The notes: a model not told the origin generated them from the letters alone. DNA of 64,000 nucleotides from Candidatus Villigracilis propinquus (GCA_016714565.1 JADKDM010000038.1:248001-312000); one strand, 5' to 3'. Shown: positions 17,039 through 27,200, numbered from the stretch's first letter. Program-made: numbers and translations.

Positions 17039-17633
17039 TTTTCCTCTTTTGGGCGCTCGCTGTAATAGGTGGAGAGTTTTTCGCGTAAGAACATGCGCGC
17101 GCGCAGCAGGCGGTCTTGACGTTTGTCTCTGTTAAATTCAATATCTCAGCCGTATCTTTTATTGAAACATCTTCGATGTCGCGAAGAATAAAGACCATGC
17201 GCAGGGATTCGGGCAATTTTTTGATCGCTTCATCCAACGCGGATTTGCCTTCTCCGGCGAGCAATTCGTTCTCAGGCAGGATGCTCCAATCCACAAAGAT
17301 CTTTGGCAGAATATCCTCGTCTGAATCTTCGGGTTGAAGATCTTCAAGGTTTACTCTTTTCTTTCCACGACGCAGCTGCATTAATGCTTCGTTTGATGCT
17401 ATACGATACAGCCATGTGGAAACACTGGAGCGCCCTTCAAAACCAGAAAGATGGGTCATGGCGCTGAGGAATGTATTTTGCAGCACATCTTCGGCATCCT
17501 ATTCGTTGCCGAGCATTTTTAGCCCAAGGCGGTAGATGGGCGTGGAATAGGCATCCACCAGACGCGCAAATTCGGCCTTATCGCCTGCACGGAGCGCTTC
17601 AATGGAAAACTCTTGCGTCGTTGAATTAATCAT
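17035..17633 (-). pseudogene. ECF sigma factor with one in-frame stop and one frameshift
   Basis: The minus-strand frame from the ATG at 17633 starts MINSTTQEFSIEALRAGDKA and is recognisably region 2 of an ECF sigma-70 factor. A TAG stands where GNEQDAEDVLQ is expected (17500-17502 region, CAG to TAG), and the frame continues through region 2 (STWLYRIASNEALMQL) into region 4 (EDVSIKDTAEILNLTE). A one-base deletion near 17112-17118 then shifts the C-terminus; restoring it gives RLLRARMFLREKL and a TGA that overlaps the anti-sigma ATG. The restored length is 199 aa, normal for the family. Two lesions may mean real decay, but the intact anti-sigma partner and ATGA junction argue for sequencing errors. 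Confidence 0.8.
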
Positions 17634-17754
17634 TGGATGTCTTTGTTACCGAAAAGTTGCATGAGGGGAGTATACATCAAAGACAAAAGTGGATGTAACT
17701 TTATTACCTCCGGTGCATCCAAATACCGTACGTCAAAATTTCTTTGGAGAAAAC

Positions 17755-18422
17755 ATGGAAAAATTACTGAATGAACAGGTGGTCGGGCAGATCAAACAGG
17801 CATTTGCCGATTTGGTTAATCCCGTCCAAATTCTCTTCTTTGGTTCAAAGGAGAATTGCGAATACTGTAACGAAACCCAGCAATTGTTGAGCGAGATCAG
17901 CGCAACTGACGAAAAGGTCAGCCTCTCACAGTATGACCTGAATGATGACGCGGCCATTGCGGCGCAGTATAAAGTGGACAAGGCTCCTGCGATCGTGGTC
18001 GCTTCAAAGACGGCGAGCAGATCGTTGACCTTGGCGTCCAGTTTTCGGGGATTCCGGCTGGATATGAATTTAGCACGCTGATCACCGATATCATCTTCGC
18101 CTCAAAACGGGACTCCGGGCTTGGTGCAGCCACCCGTGAGTTTTTGAAAACGCTGACGCAGCCTCTGCTGCTGCAAGTCTTTGTAACCCCTACCTGACCG
18201 CATTGCCCGCGAGCCGTGTTGCTCGCACATCAGATCGCAATGGAAAACCCCACCATGATCCACGCCGAAGCAGTGGATGCAATGGAATTCCCCGAACTAT
18301 CACAGCGCTTCAACGTGCAAGGTGTACCGCAAACTGTTATCAATTCAGGCGGCGGAATCTTCACCGGAGCTTATCCCGAACCGCGCATGTTGGAAGAGAT
18401 CAAGCGCGCGCTTAAAAACTGA
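17755..18422 (+). CDS. protein disulfide oxidoreductase (two thioredoxin folds) with TGA at a catalytic Cys codon, one frameshift
   Basis: The ATG at 17755 follows TTTGGAGAAA. The first thioredoxin fold has CEYC (residues about 42-45). The frame shifts by one missing base in the A-run at 18006-18008 (VVASK to DGEQIVDLG), after which the second fold follows: REFLKTLTQPLLLQVFVTPT, then TGA (18195-18197), then PHCPRAVLLAHQ. The restored length, 222 aa, is that of archaeal/thermophile PDO and glutaredoxin-like two-fold proteins, where the second site is CPHC or CPYC. TGA replaces exactly the first cysteine. It could be a Cys-to-stop error, or selenocysteine; a GCGAGC/GCTCGC stem lies 11 bases downstream. 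The next gene, a TlpA-like protein, starts two bases after the stop. Confidence 0.75.
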
Positions 18423-18424
18423 TC

Positions 18425-19015
18425 ATGAAAAAACAATCGAAGTATCGCAGGAAGATCATTAAAACTCAAAGACAGTACCTTCCATTGGCGTTTTTCTGGT
18501 TTTGGTATGGAATCGTGTTGTTCGTAGTTTTACAGAGCAATGACGCAAAGACGGCGACATCCACAACCGACTTTTCTGTTGTCCCTGCTGAAGTTAATTA
18601 TCCCGCCCCACAGCTTGCGCTTAAAAATGTGAATGGCGAGACCGAGTCTCTGGCTGATTTCAGCGGACAGGTTTTGCTGCTCAACAATTGGGCTACATGG
18701 TGCCCGCCCTGCAAAGCGGAAATGCCCACCTTGAAAAAATTTCATGACGCGCATTCTGCCGAGGGGTTTACGATCATTGCTGTGGAAGCTGGTGATGGGA
18801 AAGAGGAAGTTCTGGAGTTTGCCAATTCCCTTGAGCTGACATTCCCCATCTGGCTTGACCCTGAAGGTGCCGCGCTTAACGCGTTCAAGAATGGCAGCCT
18901 GCCGAATTCGTACGTCATCGACCGCAGCGGCACAGTCCGCTATGCGTGGACGGGTGAGATCAGCCTTGCGATGCTTGAAAAATATGTTACCCCGTTGATC
19001 GCAGAGAGTAATTAA
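18425..19015 (+). CDS. TlpA/ResA-like membrane-anchored thioredoxin
   Basis: A 196-aa protein with a basic N-terminus, one membrane segment (residues about 17-38, LAFFWFWYGIVLFVVL) and an extracytoplasmic thioredoxin domain. The active site WATWCPPCKAEMP is near residue 92, and the cis-proline loop is SLPNSYVIDRSG. Proteins of this type reduce disulfides outside the membrane, for example in cytochrome c maturation. It forms an operon with the PDO gene upstream, which may pass electrons in the same pathway. Confidence 0.9.
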   Translation: MKKQSKYRRKIIKTQRQYLPLAFFWFWYGIVLFVVLQSNDAKTATSTTDFSVVPAEVNYPAPQLALKNVNGETESLADFSGQVLLLNNWATWCPPCKAEMPTLKKFHDAHSAEGFTIIAVEAGDGKEEVLEFANSLELTFPIWLDPEGAALNAFKNGSLPNSYVIDRSGTVRYAWTGEISLAMLEKYVTPLIAESN

Positions 19016-19142
19016 TTGATGTATGAGTTTCCTCTTCGACAAGAGTAGCAAAGCTCAAACATGAGAACTGGTTGGATTGAGCCCAAAAGTAAACAGCCAG
19101 AGTGTGGCTCAAGAACTTTCTCATCCAGCGAGATGTGAGTTG

Positions 19143-19321
19143 CTACAGATCGCGAGCCCAAACTCGCTTTACTTGAACCAACAGCCATAAACCATTAGCC
19201 TTCAACTGCTCCATGAGCTCGGGTTTCCAGTGATTGCGGTCTGCCAAGGCAGCGCCAACAACATCTACAAGCAATTCCAGCGCTCCTTCTGTGTCATGAA
19301 TACCTGCTGGTGTAAGCTCAT
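19143..19321 (-). pseudogene. transposase fragment
   Basis: An open minus-strand frame without a start reads YELTPAGIHDTEGALELL, then DRNHWKPELMEQLKANGLW and ends ARDL before a TAG. The pattern of an Asp-containing strand followed by ELMEQLKANG resembles the region after the second catalytic Asp of IS4/IS982-type DDE transposases. It adjoins a copy of the dispersed repeat at 19335. No active element remains. Confidence 0.45.
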
Positions 19322-19334
19322 AATCTACAATAAC

Positions 19335-19720
19335 AACAAAAAAAACGCCATCTTACGGCGTTTTTTTTTGTTTATTTTCCAGCGGTCCAGACGGGGATAG
19401 AAATCGCGGTGCGTAACTTTTTCGCAAACTAACGATGAAGTGAATTTTGAGCCTTTTAAAAGCTGTTTTTGTAATTCCCTGCGAAGACAGGAATAATGTC
19501 TCGCAATACTTGTTACGTTTTATTACGGCTAGTCTCAGATCACATGCCTTATCGAAGAACAGCAACAATTGGCCGGGGAAATTTCTTCCAAAAATCCCAA
19601 AAAGCTCAAGGATGAAGCAAACTGTATAACAGTCATTTCATATGTGGATATAGAGAAAGTCAAGCAATTAATGGGACAGTTTGTTAAATCGAGACAATTG
19701 TCTACTTGTGTCATAAAATG
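19335..19720. repeat. dispersed IS-derived repeat, copy 2 (partial)
   Basis: It starts with a hairpin (AAAACGCC at about 19345, CGGCGTTTT at about 19357) and continues GACGGGGATAGAAATCGCGG and CGTAACTTTTTCGCAAACT. These are near identical to 47490-47530. Similarity continues past CTTATCGAA (about 19550) to GTTAAATCGAGACAATTGTC at about 19680. No intact gene is encoded. Confidence 0.7.
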
Positions 19721-19862
19721 AATAGTTTTATTTCATCGATAGGCGCAGTTGACCATATATCTACACAGATTATTCTGGATACTGTTGTCTCATTTTCAGT
19801 CATATCCTTTGCGTGGATCAAGACTGGATGAGCACCGTCTTCAAATTGAACGTAAAACATAC
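19721..19862. other. AT-rich intergenic sequence
   Basis: No gene, repeat or structure was recognised between the repeat copy and the promoter at 19863. Confidence 0.5.
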
Positions 19863-19920
19863 TTGACATTATGTATTCTTTGAATTACTATGAGTATATC
19901 TAAAGTTACTAAAAGTAACT
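19863..19920 (+). promoter_or_regulatory. promoter and operator of the XRE operon
   Basis: TTGACA (19863-19868), a 17-base spacer and TACTAT (19886-19891) form a promoter. Just downstream, AGTTACT (19904-19910) and AGTAACT (19914-19920) form a perfect 7-bp inverted repeat with a 3-base centre. Its place suggests binding by the XRE protein encoded second in the operon, hence autoregulation. Confidence 0.65.
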
Positions 19921-19965
19921 AAAACAATACAAAAAGTAATTAGAGCCATACAGAAAGAGGTCAAA

Positions 19966-20418
19966 ATGTCATATCAAGAGAAAAACATCACGGTTTCTTT
20001 GGTCAGCCACCTACTGATCGGGGTCTATTATCTGGTCAACCTGTTTCAAATGCAGCAGGCGGGCGGACTGATCGCGGCGAAGGTTTTCAGCCTTTGGGCA
20101 ATCGTCATCGTGGCAACCATCATCGCAACTATTCTTGGCAGTATTCTCACCAACATCTTGCTCAGCATTGTCCATGCGATAAGGACAAGATCGGATCAGG
20201 AAGAACGTTTCATTGAAGATGAGCGCGACCAACTGATTGGACTGAAAGGCAGCAAGGTTTCCTACATTGCGTTTTCGATTGGGGTGTTGATCGCCATGCT
20301 GAGCTTTGCCTTTGGGCAGCCGCCCCTCGTGATGTTCAGCCTACTCATTCTCTCCTCTATTCTTGCCGAAATCATCGGGGATATTTCGCAGTTGTACCTT
20401 TATAGAAAGGGGTTCTAA
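19966..20418 (+). CDS. four-helix membrane protein paired with an XRE regulator
   Basis: A 150-aa protein with four predicted membrane segments (about residues 8-27, 40-65, 95-113 and 118-137) and a charged cytoplasmic loop QEERFIEDERDQLIGL. Small membrane proteins of this layout commonly precede an XRE-type regulator in bacteria and may control it. AAAGAGGTC precedes the ATG. First gene of the operon; function unknown. Confidence 0.8.
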   Translation: MSYQEKNITVSLVSHLLIGVYYLVNLFQMQQAGGLIAAKVFSLWAIVIVATIIATILGSILTNILLSIVHAIRTRSDQEERFIEDERDQLIGLKGSKVSYIAFSIGVLIAMLSFAFGQPPLVMFSLLILSSILAEIIGDISQLYLYRKGF

Positions 20419-20419
20419 G

Positions 20420-20647
20420 ATGGACAAATACAAGGTGCAAAACAATGTTCGGAAATTGAGGTTTCACAACAACGAACTGACGCAGGAACAACTCGCGAAA
20501 AAGGTCGGCGTGACACGGCAGACCATCATTGCCATCGAAGGCGGGAAGTACGCCCCCTCGCTGGAATTGGCTTTCAAGATTGCCCTCGTTTTCGGCGTAC
20601 CGCTGCAAGAAGTATTTTCATATGAACTTGAAGAAGATGAAAAATGA
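20420..20647 (+). CDS. XRE-family HTH regulator (YozG/Cro-like)
   Basis: A 75-aa DNA-binding protein that is almost only the HTH domain (ELTQEQLAKKVGVTRQTI, then AIEGGKYAPSLELAFKIA). The ATG at 20420 follows AAAGGGG and stands two bases after the preceding stop. The downstream gene overlaps its stop as ATGA. It is probably the autoregulator acting on the inverted repeat at 19904-19920. Confidence 0.9.
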   Translation: MDKYKVQNNVRKLRFHNNELTQEQLAKKVGVTRQTIIAIEGGKYAPSLELAFKIALVFGVPLQEVFSYELEEDEK

Positions 20648-21330
20648 ACTCGAATAGAAAGACCGCAGGATTTGTCGGAGCCTTATTTTTGACCGCGATG
20701 GTGGCGAGCCTGCTGGGTGGCGGACTGGTGGGATCCGTGATCTCCACGCCGAATCATCTTGTCACATCGGAAAATGAAACCCTGCTAATCGTGGGGATGC
20801 TCCTCGAACTGGTGAACGCCATCGTCGTGGTTGGGATCGCATCGCTGATGTTCCCAATCCTGAAACAACACAACGAAACAATGGCGGTTGGATACCTGGG
20901 CCTTCGAATCGTCGAGGCTGTATTTTGCGGGATGATCGTGATCGCTCCTATGTCGCTGATGACGCTAAGCCGGGAGTATTTGAAGGCGGGGATTTCGGAA
21001 GCTCAATTTCAGGCTGCGGGCATCCTTGCCATTGCGGAGCGCGCGAGTGTGGCAAACCTGTTGATCCTCATCTTCTTCTGCCTAGGCGCATTTTTGCTCT
21101 ACTCCCTGTTGTATCAATCAAAACTCCTGCCGCGATTTATTTCGGTTTGGGGACTGGTCGCTGTTGTGTTGGTCTTGATAATAAACCTGCTGTCATTGAA
21201 ACTGGAAATTGGCATGGGAGTAAGCATGGTTTTCGCCCTCCCAATCATCCTGAACGAAATCTTCATGGGGATTTGGTTGATCGTCAAAGGATTCAATCCG
21301 TCCGTGGACGTGCCCTCGAGCCTGCCATAA
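20644..21330 (+). CDS. DUF4386-family membrane protein
   Basis: A 228-aa polytopic protein with six likely membrane helices. Its start RKTAGFVGALFLTAMVASLL and the later LGLRIVEAVFCGMIVIAP are typical of DUF4386 proteins, which have no assigned function. The start overlaps the XRE stop by four bases. Confidence 0.82.
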   Translation: MNSNRKTAGFVGALFLTAMVASLLGGGLVGSVISTPNHLVTSENETLLIVGMLLELVNAIVVVGIASLMFPILKQHNETMAVGYLGLRIVEAVFCGMIVIAPMSLMTLSREYLKAGISEAQFQAAGILAIAERASVANLLILIFFCLGAFLLYSLLYQSKLLPRFISVWGLVAVVLVLIINLLSLKLEIGMGVSMVFALPIILNEIFMGIWLIVKGFNPSVDVPSSLP

Positions 21331-21395
21331 TGGTTATAAACCCCGCATTCAAGGCAGTAAGAGCAATATACAAGAAATCAAAACAGGAGAAAGCA

Positions 21396-22059
21396 ATGAA
21401 AGAATTAAAGAAATTTGGCGGTTTCGCCGCGTTCTATCTGGCAGCCGCCTACATCATCGGGCTGATTCTGTTCGTCGTCGTGCTGGACTATCCCAGCATT
21501 ACCGACCCAGCCCAAAAACTGACTGTGCTGGTCGAAAATCAGTTGGTCATCTTTCGACCAACCTGCTGCTGTACGTGTTCTTTGGCCTCTTTCTGGTGGT
21601 ACTGGCCCTGGCCCTGCACGATCACTGAAATCTGGCGCACCTGCCCTGATGCAGGTAGCTACCGTGGTTGGAATCATCTGGGCGGGTTCCCTGATCGCCA
21701 GCGGCATGGCTTCTAATGCTGGGATTGACCTCGTCGTCGCCTTGTACGCCAAAGACCCGGCGCAAGCTATGCTGACCTGGGAAACCATCGAAACGATCGC
21801 CTCGAACGGGATTGGTAATGGCAACGGCGAAATCCTGGGCGGCGTCTGGACACTTCTGGTCAGCCTAGCTGCACTGCGCTCTGGCGGGTTGACCAAAGCG
21901 CTGAATATCCTCGGCCTGTTGATCGGAGCAGTGGGCATCATAACCCTGACGCCCGGGCTAAAAGACCTGGTTGGGATTTTTGCAATCGGACATATCATTT
22001 GGTATATCTGGGTGGGGATCGTGTTGTTGGGTACATCCAGTAAAGGAGAAACAAGATGA
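21396..22059 (+). pseudogene. membrane protein gene with two one-base deletions
   Basis: The ATG at 21396 follows ACAGGAGA. The first frame reads MKELKKFGGFAAFYLAAAYI and continues to about 21553. A missing base there moves the reading to TNLLLYVFFGLFLVVLALAL, and a second missing base near 21626 (CACTGAAA) restores the last frame, MQVATVVGIIWAGSLIAS onward, to the stop at 22057-22059. The restored length is 221 aa with six membrane helices, similar in style to the DUF4386 neighbour. Both lesions are simple losses, and the ATGA junction with the next gene is kept. Confidence 0.72.
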
Positions 22060-23028
22060 AAGCAATTGTAATCACAAAATACGGCCCACCCGAAGTTCTT
22101 GAAGTGAGACAGGTGGATAAACCTGCTCCCAAAGACAACGAAGTCTTGATCCGAATCCATGCCACAGCGGTGGTCGCAACCGATCCTCAATTTCGAAAAG
22201 GCGACCCATTTATTACGAGATTTTTCAACGGGCTGACGAAACCTAAACATGCCATCCCAGGTGATGTGGTGGCCGGGGAAATTGAGTCTGTCGGCAAAGA
22301 TGTGACTTTATATAAACCAGGCGACCAGGTCTTTGCGGCTTGCGCCATGACTCAGGGCGGTCAGGCCGAGTACATCTGCCTGCCGGAAGATGGCCCATTG
22401 GCAACCAAGCCACTTAATATGAGCTACGAGGAGGCGGCTGGCATCCCTGATGGCGGATTGGGCGCATTGAATTTCCTGCGTGATGCTGCCCAAATCCAGA
22501 GCGGGCAAACCATTCTCATCAACGGCGCTTCTGGATCAGTCGGCACGTATGCGGTTCAACTCGCCGTACACTTTTGGCACTCAAGTGACCGCTGTATGCA
22601 GTGCTGCCAATGTCGAGTTGGTTAGATCACTGGGCGCTCATAAGGTGATTGACTACACAAAAGAGGACTTTACCGGGAATGGACAGACCTATGACATCAT
22701 TTTCGATGCGGTTGGCAAGAGTTCATTTTCGCGTTGCAAAAGCTCGCTCAATCAAAAAGGAGTCTACGTCACCAGCGTCCCCGCACCAGATTTCCTGCTT
22801 GGCATGTTATTGACTTCAAAAAGCAAAGGCAAAAAAGCAGCTTTTGTGGCTCCGGGTTTGCGTTCGTCCAGTGACAAGGCGAAAGACCTTGTCTTTCTCA
22901 AAGAGTTGATCGAGGCAGGAAAAATAAGATCGGTCATTGATCGACGCTACCCGTTGGAAGAGATTGTCGAGGCGCATATTTATGTTGAAAAAGGACACAA
23001 AAAGGGAAATGTTGTCATCACTGTATAA
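22056..23028 (+). pseudogene. MDR-family NAD(P)H:quinone oxidoreductase-like gene with one inserted base
   Basis: The ATG overlaps the upstream stop (ATGA). The N-terminal frame has the GroES-like domain (MKAIVITKYGPPEVLEVRQV, then GDVVAGEIESVG) and the start of the Rossmann domain (INGASGSVGTYAVQLAVH). An extra T in CACTTTTGG at 22570-22575 shifts the frame; past it the protein continues FGTQVTAVCSAANVELVRSL to YVEKGHKKGNVVITV. The restored length is 323 aa, normal for zinc-free quinone reductases of the medium-chain family. There is no catalytic-zinc Cys/His set. A sequencing error in a T-run is the simplest explanation. Confidence 0.82.
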
Positions 23029-23050
23029 CTCATAATACGTAACCTTCCCC

Positions 23051-23320
23051 TCATCTTACGAAGACTCCCGCGCGCGCTTCATTCGTGACTTTGAACTGCT
23101 GCGCCCCCAATGGGCAGATTCTCGCCTTGAGTCTGTTCCGCTAAAAGCCAATCCCACTTTGAGAATTGACTACGTCCGGGCAGAGCCGTGCAAGAAAGAG
23201 AATCTCGTCATCATCACCGCCGCCGAACATGGCATCGAAAGGTATGTCGGTTCAGCCATGCTGAAAATTTTCATGGATGAATTTGCGCCGAGACTCAATT
23301 TAGAAAATACAGGCTTGCTC
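23051..23320 (+). pseudogene. DUF2817 (M14-like) remnant
   Basis: An open frame without a start reads SSYEDSRARFIRDFELL and then LVIITAAEHGIERYVGSAML. This is the N-terminal part of DUF2817 proteins, relatives of M14 carboxypeptidases that usually begin with a similar S-Y-E-x-S-R-x-x-F segment. Everything after about 23320 is lost, where an IS630 fragment begins on the other strand. Confidence 0.6.
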
Positions 23321-23400
23321 CTACGTGAAAAACTGGACTGCGAATTCCCATTCGGGGAAATTGCCGGCCGAGATGGCCTCGAACATATCACGGCAGTGGA

Positions 23401-23739
23401 AGTCTTGAATTTTTCTTGGATGACTTGTCGAATGCGCTCCAGTGTCCAGCGATCCGTTGAAAATCCATGTCATAACGCGCCTTGATCCAGGATTCTCTTG
23501 AGACGCTGTTTCTGTTCCTGGCTCAGTTTCGCCTCAACGCCTCTTGCCTTTTTGCTTTTGAGACCTTTGATGCCTTGGCTTTCGACTACCTTTGCCCAAT
23601 CACACACGGTCGCCCGGCTGACACTCAATTGGCGGGCTATCTCGGCTTGGCTTAATTTACCGGCTTTCAGCAACCGCCCGCCTTCTTGCCGTCTTTCTTC
23701 CATTTGCTCTCGCGTTAGGTACGATGGCTTCCATGTCAT
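23401..23739 (-). pseudogene. IS630-type transposase N-terminal fragment
   Basis: The minus frame from 23739 encodes a helix-turn-helix of the IS630/ORFA kind (AGKLSQAEIARQLSVSRATV, CDWAKVVESQGIKGLKSKKA), ends at a TGA (23467-23469 region) and resumes in the same frame as HGFSTDRWTLERIRQVIQE, which is typical of the linker before the DDE domain. The catalytic part is missing. The fragment lies between two other gene remnants. Confidence 0.7.
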
Positions 23740-23759
23740 CCCTTTATTGTATGGCTATT

Positions 23760-23969
23760 TTCGTTACCCTGAATAGTGATCGATTCAATAACGACACACA
23801 AAATAACGGTGACCACCCAAAGCGGAAGCTGCTCTGATCGGCGGGTGATCTTTCGCAGTCCGCTCTCGAACCACCCTAGGAAAAGATCAACCAGTGTTTT
23901 TTACTCGCCCGCTGTCAATCGGCGCTTGAGTTCTTCGCGTTTTTCAATTAGAGCTGTATCGGTTGACAT
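23760..23969 (-). pseudogene. broken gene for a small membrane-anchored protein
   Basis: The minus strand from the ATG at 23969 reads MSTDTALIEKREELKRRLTA, GE, then TAA, and in the same frame KTLVDLFLGWFESGLRKITR, RSEQLPLWVVTVILCVVIES. A helical N-terminus followed by a membrane segment is evident. The stop replaces what is probably a tyrosine (TAC/TAT to TAA), and the end is cut by the IS630 fragment. The family was not recognised. Confidence 0.45.
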
Positions 23970-24219
23970 TGCGTCCACCAATTACTTGCGGTTGAAATGC
24001 ATAAAGTGCCAGCCTAATCTATGAATCCACCATCTACTTCGTGACGTATTTTTCGATGAGGTCGTTGTAGTTGCCGGTGAATTTTATGCATTTTAAATAC
24101 GACCTTAGTGATGAGGCATTGCCAATTCGTGTTCATTACCGAGTGAACATCAGGAACGTCCCGAAGGTTTAGAGGAGAAACTTAATCGTTTTGAGAACCT
24201 ACGGGACGATATTAATTTT
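23970..24219. other. intergenic debris before the STAND gene
   Basis: No gene is supported. Near 24040-24090 the minus strand can be read as a short tail, FTGNYNDLIEKYVTK then stop, possibly the C-terminus of a lost gene. An imperfect inverted pair (CGTCCCGAAGGTT at about 24148 and AACCTACGGGACG at about 24197) could act as a terminator for the 24220-28998 gene. Confidence 0.4.
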
Positions 24220-27200
24220 TTACGGCGCAGCAGGACATACATCCATATGCAAATACTGCTGGCATTCTTCGGTGGTCAGCGTGCGTGTGACTCGGGATTG
24301 CGCCAGCGCGATCACATCTTCAATTTGCAGATAGAAAATGGAAATACCCGACCTGCCGCCTACAGCGAGCTGTTTTCCGTCCAGACTGAAGGCAACACTG
24401 CCACCGCCGCCGCTATCAAAGGGCAGGGTTAACAGATTCAGCCCGCTGGCTGCATCCCACAAACGAGCCGTGCCATCGCCACTGGCGGTCGCAATAGACT
24501 TTCCATCCGGGCTAAATGCGACCTGATAGCTTGAGCCGGTGTGGCCTCGCCAGCTCAATAATTGTTTTCCAGTGAATGCGTCCCAAAGACTGATGGTGCC
24601 GTTAAAACTGGTGATCGCAACCTGCCTGCCATCCGGACTATAATTAACAGCTGTGACCGTACTGTCAACGGGCAGGGTCAAAAATATTTCGCCTGTAGCA
24701 GTGTCCCAAACATACCCGTTTATATTGCTGATCTTGCCCATTGTGCCGCCGCCTGCAACAAGATACTTTCCGTCCGGGCTATATGCCACTGAGAGCAGCA
24801 TCTCTTCATCCCCACGCAATGTACGTAAGGCTTTGTCGTTCGACAAATCCCAAATGATAACGGAGCCGTCTGCGCTTGTGCTGGCAAGATGGATACCATC
24901 CGGCGAAAAAGCAACTTGGAAAATAGCAGCCGTATGCCCAACCAGTGTGCTACGTTGTTTACCGGTCTGCAAATCCCAAACTATGACTGTGTTTTCATAA
25001 TTTCCGCTGGCAGCCAGTTTTCCATCGGCGCTGTAGGCTGTATACAGGGCGGGTCCCTCCAAATACATCAATTCCTTGCCAGTAACTGCATCCCAGATTC
25101 TGGCATTCCCATCGGTGTAGTCGGTCAAGAGGCGCGTTCCATCCGGGCTATAACTAAGATACTCACTCCAAGTATTGGTCGTAGTATCTGCAAAAGGAAT
25201 AATAAGCGCTTCTTTGGCTGGGGTTATATCCCAAACTCGCGCAGTGCCATCCCAACTGGCGGTTGCCAGTTGTTTACCGTCCGGGCTAAAAGCAAGGTTG
25301 AGAATTGTACTGGCGTGACCGGAGAGCGTGTGCAACACCTGCCCGGTCGTGCTATCCCAAATTTTCGCTTTTTGATCGTCAGCAACGGTAGCCACAAGCG
25401 TGCCATCTGAGCTGATGGCTATAGCATTGATCGCGTTCGTATGACCGAAGTTGCCGCTTAATAATATTTTCCCTGTTGCCGCATCCCATACAGTTGCAAT
25501 CGGATGTTGAGTATCACCGCCTGCAGCAGCGATGCGTGTACCATCCGTGCTGTAAACGATGCTGAGCAGAAGCGATGCCCCCTCAACAGGCAGGGTGAGC
25601 AATTCTTTTCCGGAACTTGCATCCCACACCTGGGCAATGCCATCAGCGCCGCATGTAGCGAGGCGATTTCCATCCGGGCTAAATGCCACGTCATAAATCG
25701 CTGTATCCTTGGTGACGAAAGTGAATAATTCCTTACCGCTGGTTGCATCCCAAATTTTCACGATATTGTAAAAACTTGACGTTACCATGTATGTTCCATC
25801 CGGACTGAACTTGACGCTAATACCGTCTTCTGGAAACCCTGTTAAGGTAAACAGTTCCTTTCCGTTGATTGCATCCCAAACCTTTACAGTTTTATCTGGA
25901 CTGGATGTGGCAATGCGCTTGCCGTCTGGGCTGTAGGTGAGTCCCCAAACTTCATCGGTGTGACCCGCCAGAGTCAACAAAAGTTCGCCCGTCTTTGCAT
26001 CCCAGATTTTCGCTGTTTTATCCGCGCTGGCTGTGGCGATGTGGTTCCCGTCCGGACTGTAGATTACGTTATTCACCAAGTCATCGTGTTGAAGGACAAG
26101 CGCAACCCGTGAAGTCAGAACGGAACGGTGTAGGGCGTTTTCAGCCTCTGTTGTGTGCGCAGTCGCTTCGGCTTGCAACGCCAGCAGGATACTTCGTTCG
26201 GGGTCTGTGTCCAAATTTGTGACAGCTGCCGAGGCCAGTTCTCTGGATATGGCGACCTGTTTTTCGGCTTCCGCCCGTCTGGAATTCTGGGTGGCTTGAT
26301 TTCCGAAGAACATCGCAACACTGGCCAATATGATTGCCAATACCAACGCACCTGAAATGATGCGGTTGCGGCCGCGTAGACGAAGCGCCGCCTGCTTTTC
26401 GGTCTCCGCCAATTTATGCGCAGTTTCGAGTTCACGCTTTTGGCGTGACTGTTCTTCCAACTCACGATGATCTCTTTCAACAACACTTGCAGATAAAAAT
26501 GCGCGTTCTGTTTGTGTCAATGCGATGGTTGTATTCGCTGCCCAACCTTCGAATTGTTCCAGGCGCGCACCGGATAGCAGGAAGCTTATATCCTGTTTGG
26601 CGCTATTCCATTCATTGGCTGCCGTTGCAAGTTGTCTTTGTATACGCACATCGGAACGGCTTTCGGTGAGCCACTCACGCAAGCGGGACCATTCGCGCAA
26701 GAGAGCTTCATGCGCCACTTCAACGGTCGCGCCGCGGGTGACCGGGTCGCGGTCAAAGGATAGCAGGCGTGCTTTTCCAAATATGTCTATGACTGTTGAC
26801 CATTGACCCTTCGATATAGCTTCGCTACTCAGAGCAACGCCGCCAACTGCGGTCAGACCTTCCAACTCTTCGCGCAAGACTCTGCGGCGGGTGTCTTCGG
26901 TTCCTTCGCCAAGTGTCACCAGGCGCAGGAATAGTTGACGCGCTGCGGATCGGACTGCCTCATCTAATTCTGTATAGATCGTTTCTGCGCTGCGTCCCAA
27001 CGCGCCGAGCACGCCGCCGATCTCATGATAGGCCTTGTTCGTCAGCACGCGCCCGTCGCGACTGTCAAATAATTCAGAAAGTGCATACTGCAATAATGGC
27101 AGGGCGCCGGGTTGATTCCCAACTTCGCGAATGATCGTCGAGACCAGACCCTTTTCCAGTTTAAGTCCGACGCGCTGTGCCGGGTTGAGTACTGCGCGTT

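Noticed and set aside
20925..21716. 263-aa open frame over the DUF4386 gene and the following gene
   Set aside because: Most of it is an out-of-frame reading of the DUF4386 gene; only the part from 21396 is real and belongs to the frameshifted membrane protein.
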